Of a stretch of DNA of 64,000 nt, positions 17,981-26,770 are shown one piece after another. Source of the stretch: Aureimonas altamirensis. GTDB lineage: Bacteria > Pseudomonadota > Alphaproteobacteria > Rhizobiales > Rhizobiaceae. The stretch covers positions 62,001 to 126,000 of the forward strand of contig NZ_JAMQCO010000001.1 of NCBI RefSeq assembly GCF_023702225.1, in the 5' to 3' direction. Position numbers and translations under genes: made by a program. The notes beneath the pieces were generated by a model. The model made no database searches, was not told the origin of the DNA, and saw nothing but the letters and a program-made list of their open reading frames with translations. Each line of letters starts with the position of its first letter. Position 1 is the first letter of the stretch.

Positions 17981-19416
17981 ACCTGCGTTCCTTCCCGGCC
18001 CTCAAGCGCCTCCTGCCGACCGGGCGCCTGACCCTGCCCGCCCGATGGCGAATGCCGCGCCGGCCGAGACGGCTTCCGCGCCTGCGCGACCTGCCGGGAA
18101 TGCGATGGCTGTCGCGGCGCACCCCGAAGGGCCTCTATGCCCGGTCGCTCATCATCATCATCGCACCGATGGTCCTGCTGCAGGCCGTGGTTGCCTCCGT
18201 CTTCATGGAGCGCCATTGGGCAACGGTCACGCAGCGGCTGTCCGCCGCGGTCGTGCAGGACATCGCCGCCGTCATCGACGTCATCGAAACCTTCCCGCAG
18301 GATCCCGATTTCGCAGAGATCACGCGCATCGCACGCGACAACCTCGATCTCAACATCCTGGTGCTGCCGCCCGAGCCGCTGCCCGCCCCGGCGCCGAAGC
18401 CGTTCTTCAACATTCTGGACGCAGTCCTGTCGGAAGAGATCACCGCGCAGATCGGCCGCCCCTTCTGGATCGACACGGTCGGCGACTCGCGCCTGGTGGA
18501 AATCCGCATCCAGCTTGAAAACCACATGCTGCGCGTCTTCGCCCGGCGCAACTCGGCCTATGCGTCGAACACCCATATCTTCATCGTCTGGATGGTCGGC
18601 ACCTCGCTGGTGCTCATCCTGATCGCCGTCCTGTTCCTGCGCAACCAGATCCGGCCGATCCAGCAGCTCGCCTCGGCGGCGGAAGGCTTCGGGCGCGGGC
18701 AGCCGCTGCCGCCGGACTTCCGTCTGCGGGGCGCCTCGGAGGTGCGCAAGGCGGCACTGGCCTTCATCCAGATGCGCGACCGCATCGAACGGCAGATCGA
18801 GCAGCGCACCCAGATGCTGAACGGCGTCAGCCACGACCTTCGGACCGTGCTCACCCGGTTCCGCCTGCAGCTCACCTTCTTCGCCGATGGCGAGGATCGC
18901 CGCGAGTTGGAGCGCGACGTGGACGAGATGCAGCGCATGCTGGAAGGCTACCTTGCCTTCGCACGCGGCGAGGCAGGCGAGGAGGTCGGCGTCCTCGATC
19001 TCGAATCGATCCTCGCCCGCTTCGAAACGGAAGCCGCCATGAAAGGCCGAAGCCTCACCGCCACCATCGAGGGCGATCCGACGATCCTGGTGCGGCCGGA
19101 CAGTTTCACAAGGGCCATCGGCAACCTGGTCGCCAACGCTTTGCGCCATGCCGCCCATGTGGAAGTCACCGCCCGGCACGAGGGCCGCTGGCTGACGGTG
19201 ACCGTGGAAGACGACGGGCCCGGCATCGCCCCGGACGATCGCGAGGAAGCCTTCAAGCCGTTCGTCCGCCTGGATACGGCGCGCAACATCGACGATGGAG
19301 GAACCGGCCTGGGCCTTGCCATCGCACGCGATATCGCCCGCAGCCACGGAGGCGACATCCTCCTGTCGGAGTCGGCCCTGGGCGGACTGCGCGCCATGAT
19401 CCGCATTCCGGCGTGA
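17977..19416 (+). CDS. EnvZ-like sensor histidine kinase
   Basis: A 479-residue membrane kinase. Two membrane segments (about 55-75 and 200-220) bracket a periplasmic domain of some 120 residues with a Pro-rich loop (PPEPLPAPAPKP). A HAMP region follows (RPIQQLASAAEGFGRG), then the H-box LNGVSHDLRTVLTRFRL with phospho-accepting His286, and an ATPase domain with NLVANALRHA (N-box), EDDGPGI (G1) and GGTGLGLAIAR (G2). It should phosphorylate the response regulator encoded upstream. The start is TTG at 17977 in a TTGA overlap; the first 50 residues are strongly Arg/Pro-rich. Confidence 0.9.
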   Translation: MNLRSFPALKRLLPTGRLTLPARWRMPRRPRRLPRLRDLPGMRWLSRRTPKGLYARSLIIIIAPMVLLQAVVASVFMERHWATVTQRLSAAVVQDIAAVIDVIETFPQDPDFAEITRIARDNLDLNILVLPPEPLPAPAPKPFFNILDAVLSEEITAQIGRPFWIDTVGDSRLVEIRIQLENHMLRVFARRNSAYASNTHIFIVWMVGTSLVLILIAVLFLRNQIRPIQQLASAAEGFGRGQPLPPDFRLRGASEVRKAALAFIQMRDRIERQIEQRTQMLNGVSHDLRTVLTRFRLQLTFFADGEDRRELERDVDEMQRMLEGYLAFARGEAGEEVGVLDLESILARFETEAAMKGRSLTATIEGDPTILVRPDSFTRAIGNLVANALRHAAHVEVTARHEGRWLTVTVEDDGPGIAPDDREEAFKPFVRLDTARNIDDGGTGLGLAIARDIARSHGGDILLSESALGGLRAMIRIPA

Positions 19417-19421
19417 GCGGC

Positions 19422-19450
19422 GATTGCAGTTAAAGTGGATCTATGCAATC
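19422..19450. promoter_or_regulatory. Inverted repeat upstream of the fecI-like gene
   Basis: GATTGCA and TGCAATC, seven-base perfect arms 15 bases apart, lie in the 66-base gap between the kinase stop and the sigma-factor start at 19483. No T-run follows, so an operator is more likely than a terminator. fecI genes are usually repressed by an iron regulator; whether this site binds one is inference. Confidence 0.4.
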
Positions 19451-19482
19451 AGCTTTTCCCGAGGGACATTCCGGGGACAATC

Positions 19483-19995
19483 ATGGCGACGCGCGCCATC
19501 GCCGACGAGCTTCTGGCCGACTATCTGACGCATTGGCACAGCCTGACCCGCCGGCTGCAGCGCCGCGTGGGCAGCCGGGACCTTGCCGAAGACGCCATGC
19601 AGGAAACCTATATGCGGCTGTGCGACATGGGTGGCGCGGCCGTGAAGGACCGGCAGGCGATGATATTGCGCATCGCCGCCAATATCGCCATCGACCTCGT
19701 GCGTCGCGAGCGGCGTCACACCGAAAGGGCGACTTCGGACGACGACGCGCTCGATGCCGTGGCGGACCCGGCGCCTTCGGCCGAAACCCGCCTCATCGAC
19801 AAGCAGTCGCTCGACGCTCTGGCACGCGCACTGGCCGCGATGCCGGCCAGGCCGCGTACGGCGCTGCTTCTGGCGCGATGCCACGGCTGGACGCATGCCA
19901 GGATCGCCGCGCGCCTCGGCGTATCGGAAAGCATGGTGGCGAAATATCTGGTGCAGGCGCTTTGCCGTTGCCGCGACGCCTGCGACAGGGTGTAG
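19483..19995 (+). CDS. fecI: FecI-like ECF sigma factor
   Basis: A 170-residue sigma factor of the iron-starvation ECF group, containing region 2 (LQRRVGSRDLAEDAMQETYM with the following NIAIDLVRRERRH) and region 4 (LAAMPARPRTALLLARCHGW then RIAARLGVSESMVAKYLVQAL, the -35-binding helix-turn-helix). The start chosen is ATG 19483 after GGGGAC; the frame is open from 19435. It directs RNA polymerase to the receptor gene downstream when released by the FecR-type protein encoded four bases later. Order sigma, anti-sigma, receptor is the classical cell-surface signalling arrangement. Confidence 0.9.
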   Translation: MATRAIADELLADYLTHWHSLTRRLQRRVGSRDLAEDAMQETYMRLCDMGGAAVKDRQAMILRIAANIAIDLVRRERRHTERATSDDDALDAVADPAPSAETRLIDKQSLDALARALAAMPARPRTALLLARCHGWTHARIAARLGVSESMVAKYLVQALCRCRDACDRV

Positions 19996-19999
19996 CCGC

Positions 20000-20926
20000 A
20001 TGCCGCCCAGCCGCACCGACGAGGACCTGAAGCTCAGCGACGAAGCCATCGCCTGGGTGGTCCGCCTGAATTCCGGCAGCGCGACGCAGGAAGACATGGG
20101 CGCCTTCCTGCGCTGGCGTGCCGAGGATCCCAGGCATGAGGAAGCCGCCACGCAAGCCGAAGGCCTGTGGCATGGCGTGGGCATCGCCGCGGGCCACAAG
20201 CCGCCTTCAGCCACCGTCGATCGGCGTGCGCTGCTGGGCCTGGGCGCGGTCGGCCTTGCCGGCCTTGCCGCCGCCTACGTTTCGAGGCCGGCCGCGGACA
20301 GCGGCATGCAACTGGCCACGGCCACGGGCGAGCGCCGCAGCTTCCGCCTTGAAGACGGCAGTTCGCTGTCGCTCAACGCCGCGTCCCGCGCCTCGGTGGA
20401 TTTTCGTCCCGATGCCCGCCTCGTCCTTCTGGAGAGCGGGCAGGCGATCTTCGACGTGGCCCACGACCCGGCCCGCCCCTTTCGGGTTTCGGCGGGCGGC
20501 GGTGAGATCGTCGCGCTCGGAACGCGCTTCGACGTGGACATGCGCCGCAGCGGCGTCGCGGTGACGGTGCTGGGTGGAACCGTCGAGATAAGACAAGCGC
20601 CCGATCGCCCTGCGCAACTGACGGCGGGGCAGCAGATCCTCTTCGGGGCCGATACCGGCCGGACGCCGCCGCGCCCAGCCGATCTGGAAGAGGCCGAGGC
20701 CTGGCAGACCGGCCGTCTCGTCTTTTCGGAACGGCCGCTGTCCGACATCGTGGAGGCCATCGCGCGCTATCGGCGCCGCCCCCTGTTCATCGCCGGCTCC
20801 AGCGTGGGCCACTTGCGGCTGACAGGCGCCTTCGACCTCGACGATACGGACAAGGTACTGACGGCCATGACCGAGACGCTCCCCGTCAAGGTCGTCGACC
20901 TGCCCTTCGCGACGGTCATCTACTGA
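20000..20926 (+). CDS. fecR: FecR-like anti-sigma factor / signal transducer
   Basis: A 308-residue inner-membrane protein. The N-terminal cytoplasmic part (EAIAWVVRLNSGSATQEDMGAFLRWRAEDPRH, DUF4880-type) binds the sigma factor; one membrane segment spans about 78-96 (LLGLGAVGLAGLAAAYV); the periplasmic FecR domain includes SSLSLNAASRASVDF, IFDVAHDPARPFRVSAGGGEIVALGTRFDV and a C-terminal STN-like secretin fold (RLVFSERPLSDIVEAIARY). Its periplasmic end should contact the STN domain of the receptor encoded next. The start is an ATG four bases after the fecI stop. Confidence 0.9.
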   Translation: MPPSRTDEDLKLSDEAIAWVVRLNSGSATQEDMGAFLRWRAEDPRHEEAATQAEGLWHGVGIAAGHKPPSATVDRRALLGLGAVGLAGLAAAYVSRPAADSGMQLATATGERRSFRLEDGSSLSLNAASRASVDFRPDARLVLLESGQAIFDVAHDPARPFRVSAGGGEIVALGTRFDVDMRRSGVAVTVLGGTVEIRQAPDRPAQLTAGQQILFGADTGRTPPRPADLEEAEAWQTGRLVFSERPLSDIVEAIARYRRRPLFIAGSSVGHLRLTGAFDLDDTDKVLTAMTETLPVKVVDLPFATVIY

Positions 20927-21002
20927 TCCGCTTGCCGGTGCGCAAAAAAAATCGTCCGACGGACTGCAGGATCGGGGCGGCCGTTTCGTCCTTGTTTCGA
21001 GA

Positions 21003-21026
21003 GCCCATGCGTGGGGATGCATGGGC
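21003..21026 (+). repeat. Perfect hairpin between fecR and the receptor gene
   Basis: GCCCATGC, eight-base loop, GCATGGGC: a perfect eight-base stem 23 bases before the receptor start at 21050. No T-run. It may uncouple receptor expression from the regulatory genes, as RNA structures between fecR and fecA can, or be a protein-binding palindrome. The 122-base gap also has to hold the sigma-dependent receptor promoter, which I could not place. Confidence 0.55.
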
Positions 21027-21049
21027 CATGTGACTGGGGACGTAAATCG

Positions 21050-23518
21050 ATGTCTTTCGACAAGATAAGCCTGCGCCTGACGGCGGCCGGCCTGATGGTG
21101 ATGCTGGCGATTCAGACGGCCGGGGCGCAGGAGCGTGATTACCGGATCGCGGCGCAGCCGCTGGGCAGTGCACTGACGCAGTTCGCCCGCGAAAGCGGCC
21201 TGCGGCTGCTGTTCGCCTCCGAGATCGCGGCTGGCCGGACGACATCCGGCGCGAGCGGCGCGATGACCGATGCACAGGCGCTCGACGCCCTCCTGTCCGG
21301 AACGGCGCTGACCTACGAGTTCACCTCGGACGGAACGGTCACCATCCGCCCCGTCGACGGGCCGTCGGCATCGTCGGAACAGCCGGCGGAAGGCGGGGCC
21401 GTGGCGCTCGACGCCATCGTGGTAACCGGCACCAGGACGCCGCAGCAGATCAGCGAGACGGCGCGGACCATCTATGTCGTGGACGGCGAAAAGATCGCCA
21501 CGCTCAGCCGATCCGGCATGAACCTGCAGCAAATCCTGGGAATGGAGATTCCCAGCCTCGATGCGTCCAGCCGCGGTACACGCACCAATTTCGGACAGAA
21601 TCTTCGCGGCCGGGGGGCGCTGGTGCTGATCGACGGCATCTCGCTCAACTCGGCGCGCTCGGTGAGCCGGCAATTCGATGCCATCGACCCGTTCAACATC
21701 GCCCGCATCGAGGTTCTGTCCGGCGCCTCGGCAATCTATGGCGGCAACGCCACGGGCGGCATCATCAACATCATCACCCGCAAGGGCAAGGACGCCGGAT
21801 ACGGCCTGCATGGCGAGGTCGCAGGCGGGGCCGAAACCGGATTTCGCGGCAAGGACGACCTCGACGGCAAGGCATCGGGCGCCGTCACATGGCGGAACGA
21901 CAGCGTCGACATGCGCATATCGGCGACCGGCGGAAAGACGGGCGCCTATTACGATGGCGCAGGGCAGTTGCTGATCCCCGACATCACCCAGACGTCGACC
22001 CAGTACAACCGGCTGACCGACCTGTTCGGCAATGTCGGCGTCCAGATCGACGAGAACCAGCGCGCGGAACTGACCGCGCAATATTACGACTCGACCCAGA
22101 ACAGCCGGACGGGCCTCTACTTCGGCCAGAATTTCGCCGGCCTGCGGGGCCGGCCGGACCTGATCGAGGCGCGCTTCGGGTATCGCTCGGATCTCGACCC
22201 GGCATCCCGCCGCAAGATGCTGAACGGCACCTACACCCATGACGACATCCTGGGCCAGAAGCTGTTGCTGCAGGGCTTCTATCGCTCCGAGGAGCTCGAC
22301 TTCAATCCGTTCCCCTATGGCAGCTATGTCTCGGGCTCCAGCCAGGACACGGACTTCTACGGCTTCAAGGGCGCGATGATCGCCGAACCGCTGGACGGCT
22401 TGACGCTGACCTACGGCGTCGACGGAGACAAGGATGTCTTCACCTCGCGCAACACGATTTTCGACACCGCCATCGCCAACTCCAGCGGCGGCATGGTGCT
22501 GCAGGAAACGGACGTGGTGGGCCGCTATCCCAAAATCGAAGTATCCACGCTTTCGGGCTTCGCCCAGGCCAGCTACAAGGCCACGGACCGGCTGACGCTG
22601 AACGGCGGCTGGCGCTACCAGTATGTGGATACCAAGGTGGGCGATTTCGTCGCCTCGAACCAGCAGGTGGCGATCGCGCTCGGCCAGGCGGATTCCGCCG
22701 ACGCCGTCCCCGGCGGGTCGGTCGATTACGACGCCAACCTGTTCAATGCCGGCGCCGCCTTCCAGATCACCGATGCAAGCCAGGTCTACGGCAATTTCTC
22801 GCAAGGGTTCGAATTGCCGGACCCGGCCAAATATTACGGCCAGGGCTCCTATCGGCTGGTCGGGCGACACTACCGCCTGCTGAACGGGGTTACGGTCGCC
22901 GACTCCGCCCTGCAGGAAGTGCAGACCAACAGTTTCGAACTCGGCTACCGCTACAGTGACGGCTTCCTGTCCGCCAATGTCGCCGCCTACTACTCGCTGT
23001 CCGACAAGACCATAACCTACAATCGGCAGACATTCCTGGTCGAGCTGGTCGATCAGGACCGGAGGGTCTACGGCATCGAAGCCGAGGTGACCGCGCAACT
23101 TCCCTACAGTTTCGAACTGGGCCTCAACGGCCATTATACCCGCAACGAAACCAAGAGCGACGGACACTGGGTCAAGGATGCAGTCACCTACGCCAGTCCT
23201 TCCAAGGTGGGCGGCCATGTCGGATGGCGCAAGGAGGCCCTGTCGCTGCGCCTCGACGGCCAGCATTTATTCGATCTCTCGGACGACCAGAGCAACGAAC
23301 TGGATGGCTACACCCTGTTCGACCTGACGGGCGCCTATGAGTTCGCCGATTACGACATGACGCTCAATTTCGGCATCCTCAACCTCTTCGACAAGGATTA
23401 CACCACGCTGTGGGGCCAGCGGGCGCAGATATTCTACTCCAGCCTCGCCGACGCGGAAGCCTTCGATTACAAGGGCCGGGGCCGGACTTTCGCGCTCTCG
23501 ATGACCAAGCGGTTCTGA
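21050..23518 (+). CDS. IutA-like ferric-siderophore receptor with N-terminal STN signalling domain
   Basis: An outer-membrane transducer of 822 residues. After the signal peptide (to QTAGAQ) comes an STN domain (about 25-95: YRIAAQPLGSALTQFARESG to TYEFTSDGTVTIRP), then TonB box, plug and barrel. Plug and barrel closely resemble aerobactin receptor IutA as I recall it: NLRGRGALVLIDGISLNSAR, DAIDPFNIARIEVLSGASAIYGG, PGGSVDYDANLFNAG, and the C-terminal DYTTLWGQRAQIFYSS with DYKGRGRTFALSMTKRF. This points to a citrate-hydroxamate siderophore (aerobactin, rhizobactin or schizokinen type) as ligand. The start is supported by GGGGAC. Position after fecI-fecR implies ligand-induced expression. Confidence 0.85.
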   Translation: MSFDKISLRLTAAGLMVMLAIQTAGAQERDYRIAAQPLGSALTQFARESGLRLLFASEIAAGRTTSGASGAMTDAQALDALLSGTALTYEFTSDGTVTIRPVDGPSASSEQPAEGGAVALDAIVVTGTRTPQQISETARTIYVVDGEKIATLSRSGMNLQQILGMEIPSLDASSRGTRTNFGQNLRGRGALVLIDGISLNSARSVSRQFDAIDPFNIARIEVLSGASAIYGGNATGGIINIITRKGKDAGYGLHGEVAGGAETGFRGKDDLDGKASGAVTWRNDSVDMRISATGGKTGAYYDGAGQLLIPDITQTSTQYNRLTDLFGNVGVQIDENQRAELTAQYYDSTQNSRTGLYFGQNFAGLRGRPDLIEARFGYRSDLDPASRRKMLNGTYTHDDILGQKLLLQGFYRSEELDFNPFPYGSYVSGSSQDTDFYGFKGAMIAEPLDGLTLTYGVDGDKDVFTSRNTIFDTAIANSSGGMVLQETDVVGRYPKIEVSTLSGFAQASYKATDRLTLNGGWRYQYVDTKVGDFVASNQQVAIALGQADSADAVPGGSVDYDANLFNAGAAFQITDASQVYGNFSQGFELPDPAKYYGQGSYRLVGRHYRLLNGVTVADSALQEVQTNSFELGYRYSDGFLSANVAAYYSLSDKTITYNRQTFLVELVDQDRRVYGIEAEVTAQLPYSFELGLNGHYTRNETKSDGHWVKDAVTYASPSKVGGHVGWRKEALSLRLDGQHLFDLSDDQSNELDGYTLFDLTGAYEFADYDMTLNFGILNLFDKDYTTLWGQRAQIFYSSLADAEAFDYKGRGRTFALSMTKRF

Positions 23519-23522
23519 CGGC

Positions 23523-24392
23523 ATGCGCAGGCTTTGTTATCTGGCGGCCGCACTGCTGCTGGTGCTGACGCAGGCCCTTCCCACGCAGGCTGCCGAGCGC
23601 ATCGCCGCGATAGACTGGGCGCAGGCGGAGACGCTGCTGGCGCTGGGGCTCGTGCCCCTCGCCATCGCGGAGCCGGACGGCTACCGGGAATGGGTCGGCA
23701 AGCCGGAACTGCCGGCAACCGTCGCGGACATCGGCTCGCGCCGGGCCCCCAATCTCGAACGCCTCGCCGCTCTGAAACCCGACCTCATCCTGTCGCACGA
23801 CCTCCTGGCCGCGTTGCAGCCCGGGCTCGAGGCGATCGCGCCCGTCCGTTCGGTCGTGTTCGGGGGCAATGGGCAGGACACCTGGCGGACGATCGTCTCC
23901 GCGACACGCGACCTCGGCGCGCAGACGAAGCGTGACGCCGAAGTCGAGGCGCTTCTGACGAAGGCGGACGCGGCCTTTGCGCAAGCCCGCCGCCGGATCG
24001 AGGCGGCTGGGCTGGCCGGCACGCCGGTCTATGTCGTTCGGCTGGTCACGGGCTCGGCGCTGCGGGTCGACGGCGCGCGCTCCATGGCGGCCGATGTGCT
24101 GCAGAGGCTCGGCCTGCGGAACGCCTATGATGGGCCCGTCAACGAATGGGGGTTCGCGACGGCGGAAGTGGACGCGCTGGCGGGCGATCCCGAAGCCTTC
24201 GTGCTGGCGGTCGGCCCCAATGCGCCGGGTACCATGGCCGCCATGTTCGACAGCCCCGTCGGCCGCGCCTTGCCGGCGGTCGGCGCCGGGCGCGTGCGGG
24301 AGTTGCCCGTCGTCTGGACCTATGGTGGCGTGCCCTCCGCCATGCGCATGGCCGAAGCGATCGCCGACGCGCTCGCTCCGGACACCCCTTGA
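23523..24392 (+). CDS. fhuD: FhuD-like periplasmic ferric-hydroxamate binding protein
   Basis: A 289-residue class III binding protein: signal peptide residues 1-23, then RIAAIDWAQAETLLALGLVPLAIAEPDGYREWV, the typical FhuD opening, and ERLAALKPDLILS. It lacks a lipobox, so it should be soluble in the periplasm. It would pick up the ferric siderophore delivered by the IutA-like receptor, whose gene ends four bases upstream. Its stop overlaps the TTG start of the permease (TTGA at 24389). FhuD with a double-length FhuB is the ferric hydroxamate arrangement. Confidence 0.87.
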   Translation: MRRLCYLAAALLLVLTQALPTQAAERIAAIDWAQAETLLALGLVPLAIAEPDGYREWVGKPELPATVADIGSRRAPNLERLAALKPDLILSHDLLAALQPGLEAIAPVRSVVFGGNGQDTWRTIVSATRDLGAQTKRDAEVEALLTKADAAFAQARRRIEAAGLAGTPVYVVRLVTGSALRVDGARSMAADVLQRLGLRNAYDGPVNEWGFATAEVDALAGDPEAFVLAVGPNAPGTMAAMFDSPVGRALPAVGAGRVRELPVVWTYGGVPSAMRMAEAIADALAPDTP

Positions 24393-26377
24393 GCACAGGC
24401 GCGCCCGCAAGGCTGATCGCCCTTTGGGCGGCACTTGGCCTTGCGGCGCTGCTTGCGTCCGCGGCCGCGTGGGAGCCGCATTTCGATGGCGCGACCGTTT
24501 TCCCGATCCTGATGGGCCGGGCGCCGGAAAGCTTCTGGCAGATCCTGTTCCGCGATGCATTCCTGCCGCGCCTCGTTGCCGGGTTCCTGGCGGGCGGCAG
24601 CCTGGCCCTCGCAGGGGCGCTCCTTCAACTGGCGCTTCGCAACCCGCTTGCTTCGCCCACGACCTTGGGTGTCTCGGCCGGAAGCCAGCTCGCCTTGGCC
24701 CTGGCCGCACTGACGCCGGCCCTTGCCGAGGTGCCGGCATCGGCCATCGCCCTTGCGGGCGCAATCGGCGCATTCACCATCGTCTTCGCCGCCGCCCGCC
24801 GAACCGGCTTCGACCCAGCCGGCACGGCGCTGGCCGGCGTCGCCGTATCGCTGCTCGCGACGGCCGCTGCCAGCCTGCTTGCGCTGCTGCGGGAAGAGCG
24901 TCTCTCATTCCTGTTTCTCTGGGGGTCCGGCCATCTCGCGCAGGCAGACTGGGACGTCGCGCGAATTCTTGGCGTTCAACTGGCCTGCGCCGTCCTGCTG
25001 GTCGCGGCCATGGCCCGTCCCCCGCGCCTGCTGGCCGTCGGCGACGACGTCGCCCGCGCCTTGGGTTTTCCCTCCGGTCTCGCGCGGCTGGGCGCGGTCG
25101 CCCTCGCCGTGGTCAGCTCGGCCCTGACCGTATCGCAACTCGGCGTCATCGGCTTCGTCGGCCTCGCGGTTCCGGCGATGCTGCGGCTCATGGGCCTGCC
25201 TTTCGTGGCCTGCCATCCCCTTGCCACAGTGTTGACCGGCGGCCTCATGGTCGTGGCGGCGGATGCGCTCGCCCGCTTCCTGTCGCTCGGCGCGGCAGAG
25301 CTGGTGCCGGCGGGGGCCGTAACAGCTCTCCTCGGTGGGCCGGTCCTGTTCATTCTCGTCCGCCACCTGCCCCGGCGGGCGCCACGACAGGAACCATCGC
25401 CCAGCGGCATTGCGATCCTGCGAGGGCGCGCTCTGATACCCGCCGGCCTTGCCGCCCTCCCCATCGCAACGTGCACCGCCCTCGTTGCCGGCACCGATGC
25501 CAGCGCCTTCGGGCTGCCCGATGGCCAGATGCTGGGCCAACTCCTGGCGGCGCGATGGCCGCGTGTCTTCGCGGCCGCCGCCTGCGGAGCGGCGCTCGGA
25601 CTTGCCGGCCTGATGATCCAGAAATTGACGCACAACCGCCTCGCCAGCCCGGAACTGCTCGGCATCAACGGTGGAGCGGCGCTGGCCATCATGGCCGCGA
25701 CACTCGTGCTGGGCGACCTGCCACGCGGCGCCATGATCGTCGCGGGAACATGCGGCGCCTTCGCCTGCCTGACGCTGTTGCTGGCGACAGCGCCCCGGCG
25801 ATCCGATATGGGGCCGCATCTGATCCTATCCGGCATAGCGCTCGGCGTGTTCATGGATAGCGTGCTGCGTATCGCCCTCGCCAATGCCGGCCCCAGGCTG
25901 GGGGCGCTGCTGACGTGGCTCTCCGGCAGCACCGCCTTCGCCACCGGGCCGGAAGCCATCGTGGCGCTTGCCGCCGCCTGCATCGGCACCGCGTTGCTCC
26001 TGGGCATGGCCCGCGCGCTGGACCTGCTTGCACTGGGCGCCGACACGGCGCGCGGACGCGGCCTCGCCATGCGCCGGACGGAACTGCTGGCAACGGGGTC
26101 GGCATCCCTTGCCGCCGCGATGGCGGTAACCATCATCGGCCCGCTCGGTTTCGTCGGGCTGCTTGCCCCGCAGGCTGCCATACTGCTCGGGGCCCGCCGG
26201 ACGGCCGTCCAGATACCTGTTGCGGCGATCCTGGGCGCGTCGTTGATGGTTACGGCCGACTGGGTGGGCCGCCGGGTCGCCTATCCGTTCGAAATCCCCG
26301 CCGGTCTTGTCGGCTCCTTTGCCGGAGCGTTGGTGCTGATCGTGCTGGTAACCCGCAGGCGGCGGGCCGGGCCGTAA
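24389..26377 (+). CDS. fhuB: FhuB-like double-length ferric-hydroxamate permease
   Basis: A 662-residue membrane protein made of two fused FecCD-type halves. Half one has FLPRLVAGFLAGGSLALAGA then LLQLALRNPLASPTTLGVSAGS and GDDVARALGFP; half two, from about residue 330, has RWPRVFAAAACGAALGLAG, LMIQKLTHNRLASPELLGINGG and the coupling motif LGADTARGRGL. FhuB is the usual partner of FhuD and FhuC and works as a pseudo-dimer. TTG start in a TTGA overlap; the open frame extends upstream to 24146 but only inside fhuD. No fhuC ATPase follows: the next gene is on the other strand and unrelated. Confidence 0.9.
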   Translation: MSTGAPARLIALWAALGLAALLASAAAWEPHFDGATVFPILMGRAPESFWQILFRDAFLPRLVAGFLAGGSLALAGALLQLALRNPLASPTTLGVSAGSQLALALAALTPALAEVPASAIALAGAIGAFTIVFAAARRTGFDPAGTALAGVAVSLLATAAASLLALLREERLSFLFLWGSGHLAQADWDVARILGVQLACAVLLVAAMARPPRLLAVGDDVARALGFPSGLARLGAVALAVVSSALTVSQLGVIGFVGLAVPAMLRLMGLPFVACHPLATVLTGGLMVVAADALARFLSLGAAELVPAGAVTALLGGPVLFILVRHLPRRAPRQEPSPSGIAILRGRALIPAGLAALPIATCTALVAGTDASAFGLPDGQMLGQLLAARWPRVFAAAACGAALGLAGLMIQKLTHNRLASPELLGINGGAALAIMAATLVLGDLPRGAMIVAGTCGAFACLTLLLATAPRRSDMGPHLILSGIALGVFMDSVLRIALANAGPRLGALLTWLSGSTAFATGPEAIVALAAACIGTALLLGMARALDLLALGADTARGRGLAMRRTELLATGSASLAAAMAVTIIGPLGFVGLLAPQAAILLGARRTAVQIPVAAILGASLMVTADWVGRRVAYPFEIPAGLVGSFAGALVLIVLVTRRRRAGP

Positions 26378-26407
26378 CGCGCCGCCCGCCTGTCGGGACC
26401 ATGCGCG

Positions 26408-26767
26408 TCAGAAAAGCCGACCGCCGTTCGGCACGCTATGGCTCAATGCCGCAAGAACGACGTTGCCGCCTTCGTCCGGAAAACCCAGCGTCAGCACTTC
26501 GGAGCGCATCGGCCCGATCTGCCTCGGCGGAAAATTCACCACCGCCATGACCTGCCGGCCGACAAGTTCGTCCAGTGAGTGCCGGACGGTGATCTGCGCG
26601 GACGACTTCCTGACGCCGATCTCCGGCCCGAAATCGATCATCAGGCGGAAGGCCGGCTTGCGCGCCTCGGGAAAGGGCTCCGCCTGCACGATGGTGCCGA
26701 CACGGATATCCACCTTGAGGAAGTCCTCGTAGCCGATCTCCGCGGCCACCGCCTCGCCTGCACTCAT
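26408..26767 (-). CDS. csaA: CsaA-like tRNA-binding domain protein
   Basis: A 119-residue protein consisting only of the EMAP/Trbp111-type OB-fold found at the C-terminus of methionyl-tRNA synthetases. Diagnostic phrases are [33 protein letters not shown] and [24 protein letters not shown]. Free-standing versions are called CsaA, described as a secretion-associated chaperone and tRNA-binding dimer. It lies three bases downstream of proC on the same strand, so the two are probably co-transcribed. Confidence 0.88.
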   Translation of the reverse strand: MSAGEAVAAEIGYEDFLKVDIRVGTIVQAEPFPEARKPAFRLMIDFGPEIGVRKSSAQITVRHSLDELVGRQVMAVVNFPPRQIGPMRSEVLTLGFPDEGGNVVLAALSHSVPNGGRLF

Positions 26768-26770
26768 GAG

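Noticed and set aside
20207-23266. A 1019-codon open frame on the minus strand
   Set aside because: It is antisense to fecR and the IutA-like receptor, both with clear domains. Long antisense frames are expected in high-GC codon use, and the translation has no domain or signal.
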